A stretch of 39,594 nucleotides of DNA from Buchananella hordeovulneris. GTDB lineage: Bacteria; Actinomycetota; Actinomycetes; Actinomycetales; Actinomycetaceae. Made by a program: the position numbers and the translations under genes. The notes beneath the pieces were generated by a model. The model worked only from the letters and a program-made list of their open reading frames with translations, had not been told where the DNA came from and ran no database searches. Location: the NCBI GenBank assembly GCA_030529545.1, contig JAUMWR010000022.1, forward strand, positions 1 to 39,594, in the 5' to 3' direction. Below are positions 25,256 to 33,914 of the stretch, piece by piece; position 1 is the stretch's first letter, and every line of letters starts with the position of its first letter.

Positions 25256-25429
25256 ACTTGGCTCACTTTCTGTCAGAGGGACGCTGAGTAAACAGCGCGT
25301 AAAACTAGTGTAAAATGCTCGCCTGATGGTGAGCTGTTTGCTTCCTGGGTCAAACCTGAACATGGTTTTGGGCGCAGCCACCTGCCTCCGAGGATGCTCA
25401 AATCCCCCATGGTTTGAGAGACTTGGTTC

Positions 25430-26776
25430 ATGCCAGCTTCAATGCAGATCACCGCCGCTCGCGTGGACCCAGCCCTCTTGGATCTCCCGTGGGAGTTGCC
25501 GCTGCAAGACTGGCCCGAGTCGGTTCTGGCCGCCCTTCCGCGCGGTCTGTCCCGCCACGTGGTGCGGTTCGTGAATCTGGGCGGGCGCGTGCTGGCGGTC
25601 AAGGAGATCAGCGACAAGGTCGCCCACCGCGAGTACGAGCTACTGCGTGATCTCTCCCGTCTAGAGGTGCCCTCCGTCCAGCCCACCGCAGTGGTGACCG
25701 GGCGGCGCGACGAGAACGGCGAGGAACTCAACTCCGCGCTCGTCACCGAGCACCTCCAGTTCTCGCTGCCCTACCGCGCGCTCTTTAGTCAGAACATGCG
25801 CCCCGAGACGGCCACCCGCCTCATCGACGCGCTAGCAGTGCTACTGGTGCGTCTCCACCTGCAAGGCTTCTATTGGGGAGACGTCTCGCTGTCCAATACT
25901 CTGTTCCGCCGCGATGCCGGCGCCTTCGCCGCCTACCTGGTGGACGCGGAGACAGGAGAGCTCCACCCGCAGCTCACGCGGGGTCAGCGCAACTACGACG
26001 TGGACCTGGCCCGTACCAACATCATCGGCGAACTGATGGACCTGCAGGCCGGCGCGCTACTGGAGCCCAGCATCGACACCGTCGAGGTGGGCAACCGAAT
26101 CGTGGAGCGCTACGACTCCCTCTGGAGCGAGCTGACGGCGGAGGAGACCTTCGACGCCCGCGAGCGTTGGCGCGTCTCCGCCCGTATCAAGCGTCTCAAC
26201 GAACTGGGCTTCGACGTCGGAGAGATCTCCCTGTCCACAGACATCGACGGCACCTCCGTTTCTTTCCAGCCTAAGGTGGTGGACGCGGGCCACTATCACC
26301 GCCAGGTCATGCGCCTGACCGGCCTGGACGTGCAGGAGCGCCAGGGCCAGCGCATGCTCAACGACCTGGAGGAGTTCCGCGCGGTCAACGGCCTGGGACA
26401 CACCCCCATTGAGATCGTTGCCCACAAGTGGCTGGCGGAGGTCTTTGAGCCGACCGTGGCCAGCGTGCCGATCGAGTTGCAGCGCAAGCTGGAGCCCGCC
26501 GAGATCTTCCACGAGGTGCTGGAGCACCGTTGGTACCTGAGCGAGTCTGCGGGGCACGACGTTCCGCTCCACGAGGCCGTCAATAGCTATGTTCGCGAGG
26601 TGCTGCCTGGGCGCCCGGATGAGCAGTCCTTCCTCTCGCTGGGCGACACCATGGAGATGGAGGCGATCTTCGGGGAGGACGACACTGCGGACGCCGGCGC
26701 GTGGGTGGCCGACGTTCCTCGGAGCGGGCGCGCCGCTACCGCCAACAGTGAGCTGTGGGACAACCTCCAGCCGTAA
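25430..26776 (+). CDS. DUF4032 protein with LPS-kinase-like N-terminal domain
   Basis: 448 aa. The N-terminal half has a protein-kinase-like (Kdo/WaaP) fold: a Lys in VLAVKEI (K58), a Glu in HREYELL, a catalytic loop GFYWGDVSLSNTLF (D151, N156) and a metal-binding AYLVDAETGE (D172). The C-terminal half (about 210-420) is DUF4032, seen as KWRVSARIKRLNELGFDVGEI-like sequence and VEVFEPTV. The substrate is unknown; a small molecule or envelope sugar is more likely than protein. Start ATG at 25430 has GAGAG ~10 nt upstream; Met5 is an alternative. The C-terminal WVADVPRSGRA contains a copy of the dispersed motif. Confidence 0.85.
   Translation: MPASMQITAARVDPALLDLPWELPLQDWPESVLAALPRGLSRHVVRFVNLGGRVLAVKEISDKVAHREYELLRDLSRLEVPSVQPTAVVTGRRDENGEELNSALVTEHLQFSLPYRALFSQNMRPETATRLIDALAVLLVRLHLQGFYWGDVSLSNTLFRRDAGAFAAYLVDAETGELHPQLTRGQRNYDVDLARTNIIGELMDLQAGALLEPSIDTVEVGNRIVERYDSLWSELTAEETFDARERWRVSARIKRLNELGFDVGEISLSTDIDGTSVSFQPKVVDAGHYHRQVMRLTGLDVQERQGQRMLNDLEEFRAVNGLGHTPIEIVAHKWLAEVFEPTVASVPIELQRKLEPAEIFHEVLEHRWYLSESAGHDVPLHEAVNSYVREVLPGRPDEQSFLSLGDTMEMEAIFGEDDTADAGAWVADVPRSGRAATANSELWDNLQP
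26706..26722 (+). repeat. Dispersed motif, copy at 3' end of DUF4032 gene
   Basis: TGGCCGACGTTCCTCGG, read as VADVPR about 20 residues from the C terminus, beyond the conserved domain. Confidence 0.45.
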
Positions 26777-26780
26777 ACGG

Positions 26781-26820
26781 GCGGGGCCGCCGGGGTTTGA
26801 CCTCGGCGGCCCCGCTCTTT
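26781..26820 (+). terminator. Rho-independent terminator of DUF4032 gene
   Basis: The arms GCGGGGCCGCCG (26781-26792) and CGGCGGCCCCGC (26804-26815) are followed by TCTTTTG. It lies between converging genes. Confidence 0.9.
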
Positions 26821-26839
26821 TGCTGGCGTCTTGGCCCGT

Positions 26840-28051
26840 TTAGTCCCGCTTGGAACGCAGCCAGCCCGCCAGCGCCACTTCCGAGGCGGCCTCGATGAGT
26901 AGCGCTGCACCCGCGACTGCGGAGAGGATCCGGCGGCCGGCGCCGTGGCGCTTGCGCGTGGCGGAGGCGAGCAGCGCCCCACCGGCCACGACCTCTGCGG
27001 CCACGAGGGCCGCGATCACGGCCGGGCGCTTCTCCACAGTCTCCACGTAGCGCTTCCACCACGGGGAGTCCTCGGCGGCGCTGCCCTCCCAGAACTGGAT
27101 GGTGCGCCCGATTGCGTTGGCCACTCCGCGCGGCTCGTGCAGCACCACGTCGTCCAGCAGCTCCAGGGTGCCCTCGCCGCTCAGGTAGGCGGCCAGGTCA
27201 ACCGGCGCCCCGATCGCCGCCAGGGCGGCGTTCACGGCATCCTCCCCGTTGGTGAGGGTGGCCAGCTCCAAGCCCTCGGCGTCAACGGTGGGCAGGCTGG
27301 CCGAGAGCTCCTCGAAGGATCCCTGCGGGGAGGCCAGCATGTCCTCCGCCATGCCACGCGCTGCGGTGGTGGCCAGGCCTCCGGCCACTACGCGCCGCTC
27401 CACGGACCAGTCGTGGATGACCCACGCGGCGGGGTCCTGCCCAAAGACGGCCACGAGCTGTGAGTCCGCGACCGAGGCCTGCGCGCCCACGGCGCGACGC
27501 ACCATGACAGCCCCGTCCCACTGGGTCAGGTCCGGGCCCGCCCAGTCCGGGGTCTCGAAGACCAGGAAGGTGCCCGCCTCGGTGTCCCGGGAGGCCAGCT
27601 TGATACCCTCGCCCTGGGCCACCAGCGGCGCGGTGAAGCCCTGCGTGGGCACAAAGACCAGGCTGCGCACCCGCTCGTGCTCCTCGGTGTCGTCTGCGTT
27701 GCCGAGCACCACCTCGTCGGGCAGGGAGTCCACCCACTCGCCGGCCATCTGGGCGTCAACGGGGAAGCACTCGGCCAGCCGCGCCAGGAACTCGCCGGGC
27801 GTGGGGCCGGGCACCAGGGTGGGCTCGCCCTCCTGCTCCTCGAACTGGGCCACCTTGCCGCCCAGGAGAACCAGGGTCAGCAGGTAGACGTGGCCGCGCT
27901 TGACGCCGCCTTCCGCCGGGGCGGGCTTGGCTTCCTGCCCCGCCTCCCACTCGATCGCGGCCAGCACCCGCTCCTGGGCGAGGAAGTCAGAGAGTTCCTC
28001 CAGGTGGGGCGCAGCAAAGATGAGGTTGCCGTGGATGAGTTCGGTCAGCAT
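26840..28051 (-). CDS. Protein of unknown function with two C-terminal membrane segments
   Basis: About 403 aa, not recognised. The first ~330 residues are acidic and soluble-looking (HERVRSLVFVPTQGFTAPLVAQGEGI, VFETPDWAGPDLTQWDGAVMVRR), with no catalytic motif I can name. A basic stretch (KRYVETVEKRP) then precedes two hydrophobic segments (PAVIAALVAAEVVAGGALLASA and ILSAVAGAALLIEAASEVALAGWL) and a positive tail. This suggests a cytoplasmic domain tethered by a C-terminal hairpin. The ATG at 28051 follows GGAAGGAG with 5-6 nt spacing. It lies 58 bp after the GH42 gene on the same strand, so the two may be co-transcribed. Confidence 0.8.
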   Translation of the reverse strand: MLTELIHGNLIFAAPHLEELSDFLAQERVLAAIEWEAGQEAKPAPAEGGVKRGHVYLLTLVLLGGKVAQFEEQEGEPTLVPGPTPGEFLARLAECFPVDAQMAGEWVDSLPDEVVLGNADDTEEHERVRSLVFVPTQGFTAPLVAQGEGIKLASRDTEAGTFLVFETPDWAGPDLTQWDGAVMVRRAVGAQASVADSQLVAVFGQDPAAWVIHDWSVERRVVAGGLATTAARGMAEDMLASPQGSFEELSASLPTVDAEGLELATLTNGEDAVNAALAAIGAPVDLAAYLSGEGTLELLDDVVLHEPRGVANAIGRTIQFWEGSAAEDSPWWKRYVETVEKRPAVIAALVAAEVVAGGALLASATRKRHGAGRRILSAVAGAALLIEAASEVALAGWLRSKRD

Positions 28052-28109
28052 TGGGGCTCCTTCCGCTGCCTCTATCGAATCACATTGGGGTGGCTGGCGC
28101 TGCCCCTGA

Positions 28110-30323
28110 CTATGGCGCGGTTGGCACCACCACTGCGGCCGAGCGGCCGGGGATAAGTACGTGTCCACCGATCTCCGCGCCGGTGAGCAGCTCCCAGCCG
28201 CGCAGTCCCCCCACTTGCGCAGAGGTGTCTGCGTGGTTTAGCAGGAACAGGGCCTCACCGCGGCGCACGGCCTCGACGCCTGCGGGCACGTCCGCCAGCG
28301 GGGAAGGGATGCGGGCGTAGGCGGCGGCCACGGCCAGCAGTGCGGCGCGCGCCGGACCGTCCAGTTCGGTTCCCACGTACCAGATGGCGCCCTGCCCCAC
28401 CTCGCGGCGAGTGATGGCCGCCTGGCCGCCCAGTTCTCCGCCCCGGAAGGTGGCCAGGACCTCGGTGCCCTCCTCCACGGCGAGCAGCTCCGCCCAGTTC
28501 CGGGCCTGGAGCACGCTGCCATCGCCCCCCAGGAGGCGGGCGGCGGCGCGCCGCAGCGGCCCCTCGTGGGTGTCCAAGGCGAGCGAGAGCTGCGCCGCCG
28601 GGGTGGAGACCGCGCTGGCGATGGTTTCGCTGGGCAGCACCGGCTCGTCCAGCCAACTGGGAACGGGGCCAGTGGCCGGGTAATACTCGAGCGAGCGGAC
28701 GCCCGCGGCCGGCAACTGTGAGAGGCAGCCGCCCTGCTGCGCCGCGCCCTGCCCGTTGAGCATGCCCGCAGCGGGGCCGATGATCACTTGAGCTCCCTCG
28801 CGGGCCCACGTGGTGATCCGCTCGGCGGTCTCCTCAGAGAGCAGGAACTGGGCGGGCACGACGATCAGTCGCGGCGCTGCCTTTACCGCCGCGCCATCGC
28901 GAGGGGACGACGTTTCCGCCGTCTGCCCCTCGACTGCAGCCACCGCGCCGGTCGGCCCGGGGATGTAACCGGCCGGGAAAGCGTCGTCCACTCCGGCGGG
29001 AGTGCCGGCCGGCGGCAGAAAGTCCACCACCATCCCCGCGTTATACAGCGTGGAGTACCAGGCTCGGACGGCTGGGATGGTGCCCGGCTCCACCGGGCCG
29101 ATAGTGGTCTCGCGGGCCCAGTAGGAATCCCAGTCAAAGAGCATCCCCGCGTGCGACTCCACCGGGCTGCCCACCACCGACTCCAGACGCTGAAGACTCT
29201 GGCCCAGGTCCACCACGTCGTGCCAGGTGGGGCTCTCCACACCGGAGTGCGGCACCATCCCGGAGTGGAAGGTTTCTGCCCCCTGCACGGACTGGCGCCA
29301 CTGGAAGAACAGCACGGCGTCGGCCCCGCGCGCCACTTGCTGCAGGCTCCACAGCTTGAGTTGGCCGGGCTGCTTACGGGAGTTGCGGGGCCGCCACTGC
29401 ACTAGGGCGGAGGTCTGTTCCATTAGCCAGAAGGGGCGTCCGCCTCCCAGCGAGCGCATCAGGTCCGCGTTGAGCGCGAACTCGGTGGCCGCGCGCGGGT
29501 CGGCCGGGTCCGGATAGCAGTCATTAGAGACGAAGTCCATGCCGCGCACCCACTGCCAGTAGTTGCAGGTGTCGAACATGCCCAGGAAGTTCGTGGTGAT
29601 CGGGATCTGCGGCGTCTCCTCCCGCAGGGCCTGCGCCTCGGCCGCGAAGCAAGAGTAGATGGCGTGGTCACAAAAGCGCCGCCAGTCCAGCGCCTGGGCC
29701 GGGTTCGGGTAGGTGGGCAGCGGGGCGGGCGGGTTGACCTCAGCGAAGTCGGTGTAGGTCTGGGACCAGAACGCCGTCCCCCAGGCCCGGTTCAGGCCAG
29801 CCACATCCCCGTAGCGCTCGCGCAGCCAGTCACGGAAGGCCTGCGCAGACTCGGGGCTGAAGCACTCCTTGACGTGGCAACCGTATTCGTTAGAGATGTG
29901 CCAGGCCACCACCGCAGGGTGGGAGCCAAACCGGCGGGCTAGGGTGCGGGCCAGGGCAGCGGCTTTGGTGCGGAAGAGGGAGCTGGACGGGCTGTATTGC
30001 TGGCGCGAACCGGGCAGGAGGCGCACACCCTGCGCCGTGACGGGCAGGGTCTCGGGGTAGCGGTGGCCCAGCCACGGCGGCGGAGAAGCGGTGCCGGTAG
30101 CCAGGTCAACGCTGATGCCGGCTGCGTGGAGCTTGTCCAATAGCTCGGCCATCCAGTCGAGCTCGTATTGCCCCTCCACCGGCTCTAGTTTGGCCCAACT
30201 GAAGACGCCCAGGCTGACCAGGTTTACCCCGGCCTGCCGCATGAGCTCGATGTCCTGGTCGACGGTGGCCACGTCCCACTGTTCCGGGTTGTAGTCGCCG
30301 CCGTAGTAAATCTGCTTTCCCAC
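28110..30323 (-). CDS. Beta-galactosidase, GH42
   Basis: 737 aa, cytoplasmic (no signal peptide). The GH42 TIM barrel starts YYGGDYNPEQWD; the acid/base is E146 in WHISNEYGCHV and the nucleophile E302 in FWLMEQTSALVQW. A Cys/His-type trimer-stabilising region (CHVKECFS) and the beta-galactosidase trimerisation domain (from ~400) follow. Members hydrolyse beta-galactosides of plant or host glycans taken up as oligosaccharides. The GTG at 30323 follows GAGGAG by 7 nt; an upstream in-frame ATG adds non-family residues. Residues ~455-487 (YIPGPTGAVAAVEGQTAETS...) look like a low-complexity insertion holding a dispersed-motif copy. Confidence 0.93.
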   Translation of the reverse strand: MGKQIYYGGDYNPEQWDVATVDQDIELMRQAGVNLVSLGVFSWAKLEPVEGQYELDWMAELLDKLHAAGISVDLATGTASPPPWLGHRYPETLPVTAQGVRLLPGSRQQYSPSSSLFRTKAAALARTLARRFGSHPAVVAWHISNEYGCHVKECFSPESAQAFRDWLRERYGDVAGLNRAWGTAFWSQTYTDFAEVNPPAPLPTYPNPAQALDWRRFCDHAIYSCFAAEAQALREETPQIPITTNFLGMFDTCNYWQWVRGMDFVSNDCYPDPADPRAATEFALNADLMRSLGGGRPFWLMEQTSALVQWRPRNSRKQPGQLKLWSLQQVARGADAVLFFQWRQSVQGAETFHSGMVPHSGVESPTWHDVVDLGQSLQRLESVVGSPVESHAGMLFDWDSYWARETTIGPVEPGTIPAVRAWYSTLYNAGMVVDFLPPAGTPAGVDDAFPAGYIPGPTGAVAAVEGQTAETSSPRDGAAVKAAPRLIVVPAQFLLSEETAERITTWAREGAQVIIGPAAGMLNGQGAAQQGGCLSQLPAAGVRSLEYYPATGPVPSWLDEPVLPSETIASAVSTPAAQLSLALDTHEGPLRRAAARLLGGDGSVLQARNWAELLAVEEGTEVLATFRGGELGGQAAITRREVGQGAIWYVGTELDGPARAALLAVAAAYARIPSPLADVPAGVEAVRRGEALFLLNHADTSAQVGGLRGWELLTGAEIGGHVLIPGRSAAVVVPTAP
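28903..28920 (+). repeat. Dispersed motif, copy in GH42 gene
   Basis: Plus strand GGGGACGACGTTTCCGCC differs at one base from the reverse complement of the copy in lysS. It is antisense to the gene and read as ETSSP near residue 470, inside an apparent insertion. Confidence 0.55.
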
Positions 30324-30409
30324 CGCAGTTCTCCTCTTTGGGCCCCAGCCCAATCGTGTCGAAATCGATTCTCGGGGCAGCCTGTTCCCCGGTCGCTTCC
30401 AGTGCCCAA

Positions 30410-30451
30410 AAGCTTGGCGGGGCCCCTCTCACGAGGGGCCCCGCCAAGCTT
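30410..30451 (-). terminator. Terminator of fba
   Basis: The 19-bp perfect arms starting AAGCTTGGCGGGGCCCCTC have a 4-nt loop, and TTTT follows on the minus strand. It lies 10 nt after the fba stop. Confidence 0.92.
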
Positions 30452-30461
30452 AGCGATAGGT

Positions 30462-31484
30462 TCAGCCGAGCTTCTTGCCCACGGAACCCAGGCGCTGGCA
30501 GGCCTCGACCACGCGAGCGGCCATGCCTTCCTCGGCGGCCTTGCCCCAAGCGCGCGGGTCGTAGGTCTTCTTGTTGCCGACCTCGCCGTCGATCTTGAGA
30601 ACGCCGTCGTAGTTCTTCATCATCCAGTCCACGATCGGGCGGGTGAAGGCGTACTGGGTGTCGGTGTCAACGTTCATCTTGATAACACCGTTGGCAACAG
30701 CGGTCGCGATCTCCTCTTCCGTGGAGCCGGAGCCACCGTGCATGACCAGGTCGAACGGACGCTCCTTGCCGACCTTGGCGCCGACCTCGGCCTGGATCTC
30801 GCCCAGGAGCTCGGGACGCAGCTTGACTGCACCCGGCTTGTAAACGCCGTGGACGTTACCGAAGGTCAGGGCGGTCAGGTAACGACCGTTCTCACCCAGA
30901 CCCAGCGCCTCAACGGTGGCCAGAGCGTCCTCAGCGGTGGTGTAGAGCTTCTCGTTGATGGCTGCCTCGTGGCCGTCCTCTTCGCCACCGACAACACCGA
31001 TCTCGACCTCGAGGATGGTGTTTGCCTTGCGGGCCAGCTCCAGCATTTCCTTGGCGATCTCCAGGTTCTCCTCCAGCGGCACGGAAGAGCCGTCCCACAT
31101 GTGGGACTGGAACGGAGCCAGCTTGCCCTCGGCGACCATCTTGGCCTCGATGGCCAGCAGCGGCTTGATCCAGGAGTCCAGGTTCTGCTTGGCGCAGTGG
31201 TCGGTGTGCAGGGCAACGGTGATGCCGTAGGAGTCGGCAATCTCGTGAGCGTAAGCAGCCATGGCCAGAGAGCCACGGACGCGGTCCTTGATGGTGGAGC
31301 CAGACCAGTACTCGGCACCACCAACGGAGACCTGCAGGATGCCGTCAGACTCCGCCTCAGCGAAACCGCGGATAGCGGCGGTCAGCGTCTGGGAAGAGGT
31401 GACGTTGATAGCCGGGAAGGCGAAGCGCTCGTTCTTCGCCTTGTCGAGCATTGCGTTGTATACCTCAGGGGTTGCGATGGGCAC
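30462..31484 (-). CDS. fba: Fructose-bisphosphate aldolase, class II
   Basis: 340 aa zinc aldolase of glycolysis/gluconeogenesis. Visible features are the zinc ligand motif ALHTDHC, LEVEIGVVGGEEDGHEA, the glycine/phosphate loops FGNVHGVYKPG and VMHGGSGS, and MNVDTDTQYAFTRP; the long form typical of FbaA/actinobacterial enzymes. GTG at 31484 follows AGGAGG with 5-nt spacing. Highly biased codons indicate strong expression. It lies downstream of the trmH-like and pyrE genes, an arrangement common in actinobacteria, but a 126-bp gap suggests its own promoter. Confidence 0.97.
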   Translation of the reverse strand: MPIATPEVYNAMLDKAKNERFAFPAINVTSSQTLTAAIRGFAEAESDGILQVSVGGAEYWSGSTIKDRVRGSLAMAAYAHEIADSYGITVALHTDHCAKQNLDSWIKPLLAIEAKMVAEGKLAPFQSHMWDGSSVPLEENLEIAKEMLELARKANTILEVEIGVVGGEEDGHEAAINEKLYTTAEDALATVEALGLGENGRYLTALTFGNVHGVYKPGAVKLRPELLGEIQAEVGAKVGKERPFDLVMHGGSGSTEEEIATAVANGVIKMNVDTDTQYAFTRPIVDWMMKNYDGVLKIDGEVGNKKTYDPRAWGKAAEEGMAARVVEACQRLGSVGKKLG

Positions 31485-31610
31485 GTGGGCCTCCTGTGTG
31501 AGTGGCTGAGCTAACGAATCAATTCTGCCACCTTCTTGGCCCCAATCACATGGGACTTAGATACGCCATTCGCTAACAGCGTCCCTGTAGTGCCCGGCTG
31601 TCGGGAAAAA

Positions 31611-32390
31611 TCAGCCAATCTTTGCGTGCTGGCAGATCCAGGCGTGCATCGCCACGGCGGCCGCCGCCCCCACGTTGATAGAGCGCGTGGAGCCAAACTG
31701 GCTGATGTGTAGCACCCGCTCGCACCGAGATAGCAGGTCCGGGGAGACGCCGCGCGATTCCTGCCCAAAGACCAGGACGCAGCGCTCAGGCAGCTGGGCC
31801 AGTTCGAGGGGCTCGCTCCCCTCGCAGATGTCCATGCCAATCAGCGGCAGCTCTTGACTGGCTGCCCACTGCGCGAACTCCTCCGGGGTGGCGTGATGGT
31901 CCACGTGCTGGTAGCGATCCGTCACCATCGCTCCGCGCCGATTCCAGCGCTTGCGCCCCACCACGTGGATTCGCTGCGCCAGGAAGGCGTTGGCGCTGCG
32001 CACAATCGAGCCGATGTTGGCGTCACGCTCCAGGTTCTCGATCGCCACGTGGAAGGCGTGGCGGCGCTGGTCTAGGTGCGCCACGATCGCCTCGCGGCTC
32101 CAGTACCGGTACTGGTCCAAGACGTTGCGCCTGTCGCCGTCCGCCAAAAGCTCCGGGTCGTACTGCTCGCCCTGTGGCCAGCACTCCGGCCCGCCCGGCC
32201 AGGGCCCCACGCCCACCTCGACGGGCAGCAGGGGCTCGGCGTAATCGGCGTCGCTACGCTGCGAATAATCGGCGCTCAGCGCACCACCGCCCCCAAGCGG
32301 GGCGCCGGCGGCAACGTCGGACACCGAATCGGCGGGTATGGCGCCTGCGGCCGGATCAGCGGCCGGTGCGCCCGCCTCGCCCACAACCAT
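31611..32390 (-). CDS. TrmH/SpoU-family RNA 2'-O-methyltransferase
   Basis: 259 aa. The SPOUT core (about 105-259) shows motif 1 NLERDANIGSIVRSANAF, motif 2 ERCVLVFGQESRGVS and motif 3 HISQFGSTRSINVGAAAAVAMHAW, the S-adenosylmethionine knot. It methylates a tRNA or rRNA ribose; the exact target is not predictable. The pyrE stop codon TAG is immediately followed by its ATG, so the two are coupled. The first ~55 residues are Ala/Gly-rich low-complexity sequence containing a dispersed-motif copy; a later start is possible, but none has a clear ribosome-binding site. Confidence 0.9.
   Translation of the reverse strand: MVVGEAGAPAADPAAGAIPADSVSDVAAGAPLGGGGALSADYSQRSDADYAEPLLPVEVGVGPWPGGPECWPQGEQYDPELLADGDRRNVLDQYRYWSREAIVAHLDQRRHAFHVAIENLERDANIGSIVRSANAFLAQRIHVVGRKRWNRRGAMVTDRYQHVDHHATPEEFAQWAASQELPLIGMDICEGSEPLELAQLPERCVLVFGQESRGVSPDLLSRCERVLHISQFGSTRSINVGAAAAVAMHAWICQHAKIG
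32307..32324 (-). repeat. Dispersed motif, copy in trmH-like gene N-terminal extension
   Basis: Coding strand GTGTCCGACGTTGCCGCC, read as VSDVAAG (residues 23-29), nearly the same peptide as the kinase-gene copy. Confidence 0.5.
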
Positions 32391-32966
32391 CTAGGCCAGG
32401 TCCAGGTCTGCCAGGGAAAGCGCCGCGAAGTAGGGCACGCCCGCCTCGGCGGTGATGCGCTCGGCGGCACCCGTGGCGCGGTCAACCACCACGGCGACCG
32501 CCACAACCTCGGCACCGGCCTCGCGCAGCGCGGCCACGGCCTCCAGCGGCGAACCACCAGTTGTGGAGGTGTCCTCCAAGACCACCACGCGCTTGCCGGC
32601 CACCTCCGGGCCCTCGATACGGCGCTTCATGCCGTGGTCCTTAGCAGCCTTGCGCACCACGAAGGCGTCCAGAGCCAGCCCGCGGGAGGCGGCAGCGTGC
32701 AACATGGCGCCAGCCACCGGGTCCGCGCCCATCGTCAGACCACCGACGGCGTCGTAATCCTGCGTGGTCAGGCCCGCCTCTTCCAGCAGGTCGATCATCA
32801 CGTGGCCAATCAGCACCGCCGCCTCGTGGTGGAGGGTGGCGCGGCGCATGTCCACGTAGTAGTCGGACTCTCGGCCAGAAGCCAGGACCACCTTGCCGTG
32901 CACCACGGCAAGTTCCTTCACAAGCTCGGCGAGACGGGTGCGCTGGGTGTCATTCGGGGTGCTCAC
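32391..32966 (-). CDS. pyrE: Orotate phosphoribosyltransferase
   Basis: 191 aa; converts orotate and PRPP to OMP in de novo pyrimidine synthesis. It shows LASGRESDYYVDMRRATLH at the N-terminal side, an AIGGLTMGADP-type segment (DAVGGLTMGADPVAGAM), and the PRPP loop VVVLEDTSTTGGS with the acidic pair E-D. The GTG at 32966 has TAACCT 6 nt upstream and no Shine-Dalgarno (leaderless). It is followed with zero spacing by the trmH-like gene. The other pyr genes are not in the window. Confidence 0.94.
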   Translation of the reverse strand: MSTPNDTQRTRLAELVKELAVVHGKVVLASGRESDYYVDMRRATLHHEAAVLIGHVMIDLLEEAGLTTQDYDAVGGLTMGADPVAGAMLHAAASRGLALDAFVVRKAAKDHGMKRRIEGPEVAGKRVVVLEDTSTTGGSPLEAVAALREAGAEVVAVAVVVDRATGAAERITAEAGVPYFAALSLADLDLA

Positions 32967-32972
32967 GGGAAC

Positions 32973-32978
32973 AGGTTA
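32973..32978 (-). promoter_or_regulatory. -10 box TAACCT, leaderless-type, for pyrE
   Basis: Six nucleotides (GTTCCC) separate it from the GTG. Confidence 0.5.
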
Positions 32979-33066
32979 GCGCCTCCCGGCAGCGTGCGGG
33001 CAACCCCGCGCAGGCAGGCGAACGCTCGGCGCGGCGGCCCCTCAGCCTGCGGCGCCCCCTTGTCCC

Positions 33067-33816
33067 CTACGGCCGGCGAGCCTTCCGTACCACCGCGCGT
33101 GGTGCCGCCCGCATGAGCACCTCCAGCGCCTGGTAGCGCAGCGAGGGGGTGACCAGCACCTGCCCCAGTGAGGTGGCGCGTAGGGCTTCTCGCACCACGC
33201 GTTCGGCCGGCAACCAGCACCACTCGGGCATGTTCTCCATGCCCATCTTCGCCGTCTCATGGAACTCGGTGCGCACCAACCCGGGCATGACTGCGGTGGC
33301 GGTGACGCCCGTGCCGTCCAGCTCCTGGGCCAGCGCCTCGGTAAAAGTACGCACCCAGGCCTTGTGGGCCGCGTAGGTGCCCATCGCGGAGGAGGCCGTC
33401 ATGGAGGAGACGTTGAGGATGGCGCCGCGTCCGCGCGCCACCATCTGCGCGGCGGCGGCATGGGAGAGTTCCAAAACGGCCTTAACCATGACGTCCACGC
33501 CGGCCTGCTCGCGGCGGAGCGAGCCACCCACGAACCGCTGCCCCAGCCCAAAGCCGGCGTTGTTGACCAGCAGGCCGATCGGGTGGCGCTCCTGGCCCAG
33601 GCGCTCCACCACGGCCGCGCGCCCCTTGACCATCGCCAGGTCAGCAGGCAGCACCTCAACCGGGGTGCCGTGGAGCTCGCGGATCTCCTCCGCGATCTCC
33701 TCCAGCCGTTCCTCGCGGCGGGCTACCAAGACGACGCGGTGGCCGCGCCCGGCCAACTGCCAGGCGAACTCGGTTCCCAAGCCCGCAGATGCCCCGGTGA
33801 TCAGTGCACTACCCAT
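33067..33816 (-). CDS. Short-chain dehydrogenase/reductase
   Basis: 249 aa classical SDR. The cofactor-binding TGASAGLG begins at residue 7, NNAGFGLG follows, then the catalytic Ser in ILNVSSMTASS and the YxxxK pair in TYAAHKAW. An Arg pair after beta2 (VARREERLEE) suggests NADPH preference. The substrate is unknown; the DltE/YqjQ-like subgroup is the nearest resemblance. The ATG at 33816 is preceded 6 nt upstream by TAGGCT (leaderless). It is 101 bp upstream of pyrE on the same strand. Confidence 0.9.
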   Translation of the reverse strand: MGSALITGASAGLGTEFAWQLAGRGHRVVLVARREERLEEIAEEIRELHGTPVEVLPADLAMVKGRAAVVERLGQERHPIGLLVNNAGFGLGQRFVGGSLRREQAGVDVMVKAVLELSHAAAAQMVARGRGAILNVSSMTASSAMGTYAAHKAWVRTFTEALAQELDGTGVTATAVMPGLVRTEFHETAKMGMENMPEWCWLPAERVVREALRATSLGQVLVTPSLRYQALEVLMRAAPRAVVRKARRP

Positions 33817-33822
33817 GTGCCC

Positions 33823-33828
33823 AGCCTA
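33823..33828 (-). promoter_or_regulatory. -10 box TAGGCT, leaderless-type, for the SDR gene
   Basis: GGGCAC (6 nt) separates it from the ATG. It lies just beyond the terminator hairpin of the upstream permease gene. Confidence 0.6.
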
Positions 33829-33855
33829 CCCATGAAGGCGCACGGGCAGCAGAAA

Positions 33856-33893
33856 GGGGCCGGGGCGCGGGATTTCTCCCGCGCCCCGGCCCC
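33856..33893 (-). terminator. Terminator of the sugar ABC operon
   Basis: The 17-bp arms GGGGCCGGGGCGCGGGA and its complement have a 4-nt loop, followed on the minus strand by TTTCTG. It lies 22 nt after the last permease gene. Confidence 0.88.
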
Positions 33894-33914
33894 TGCCTCA
33901 GGTTGCCGAGTCGC

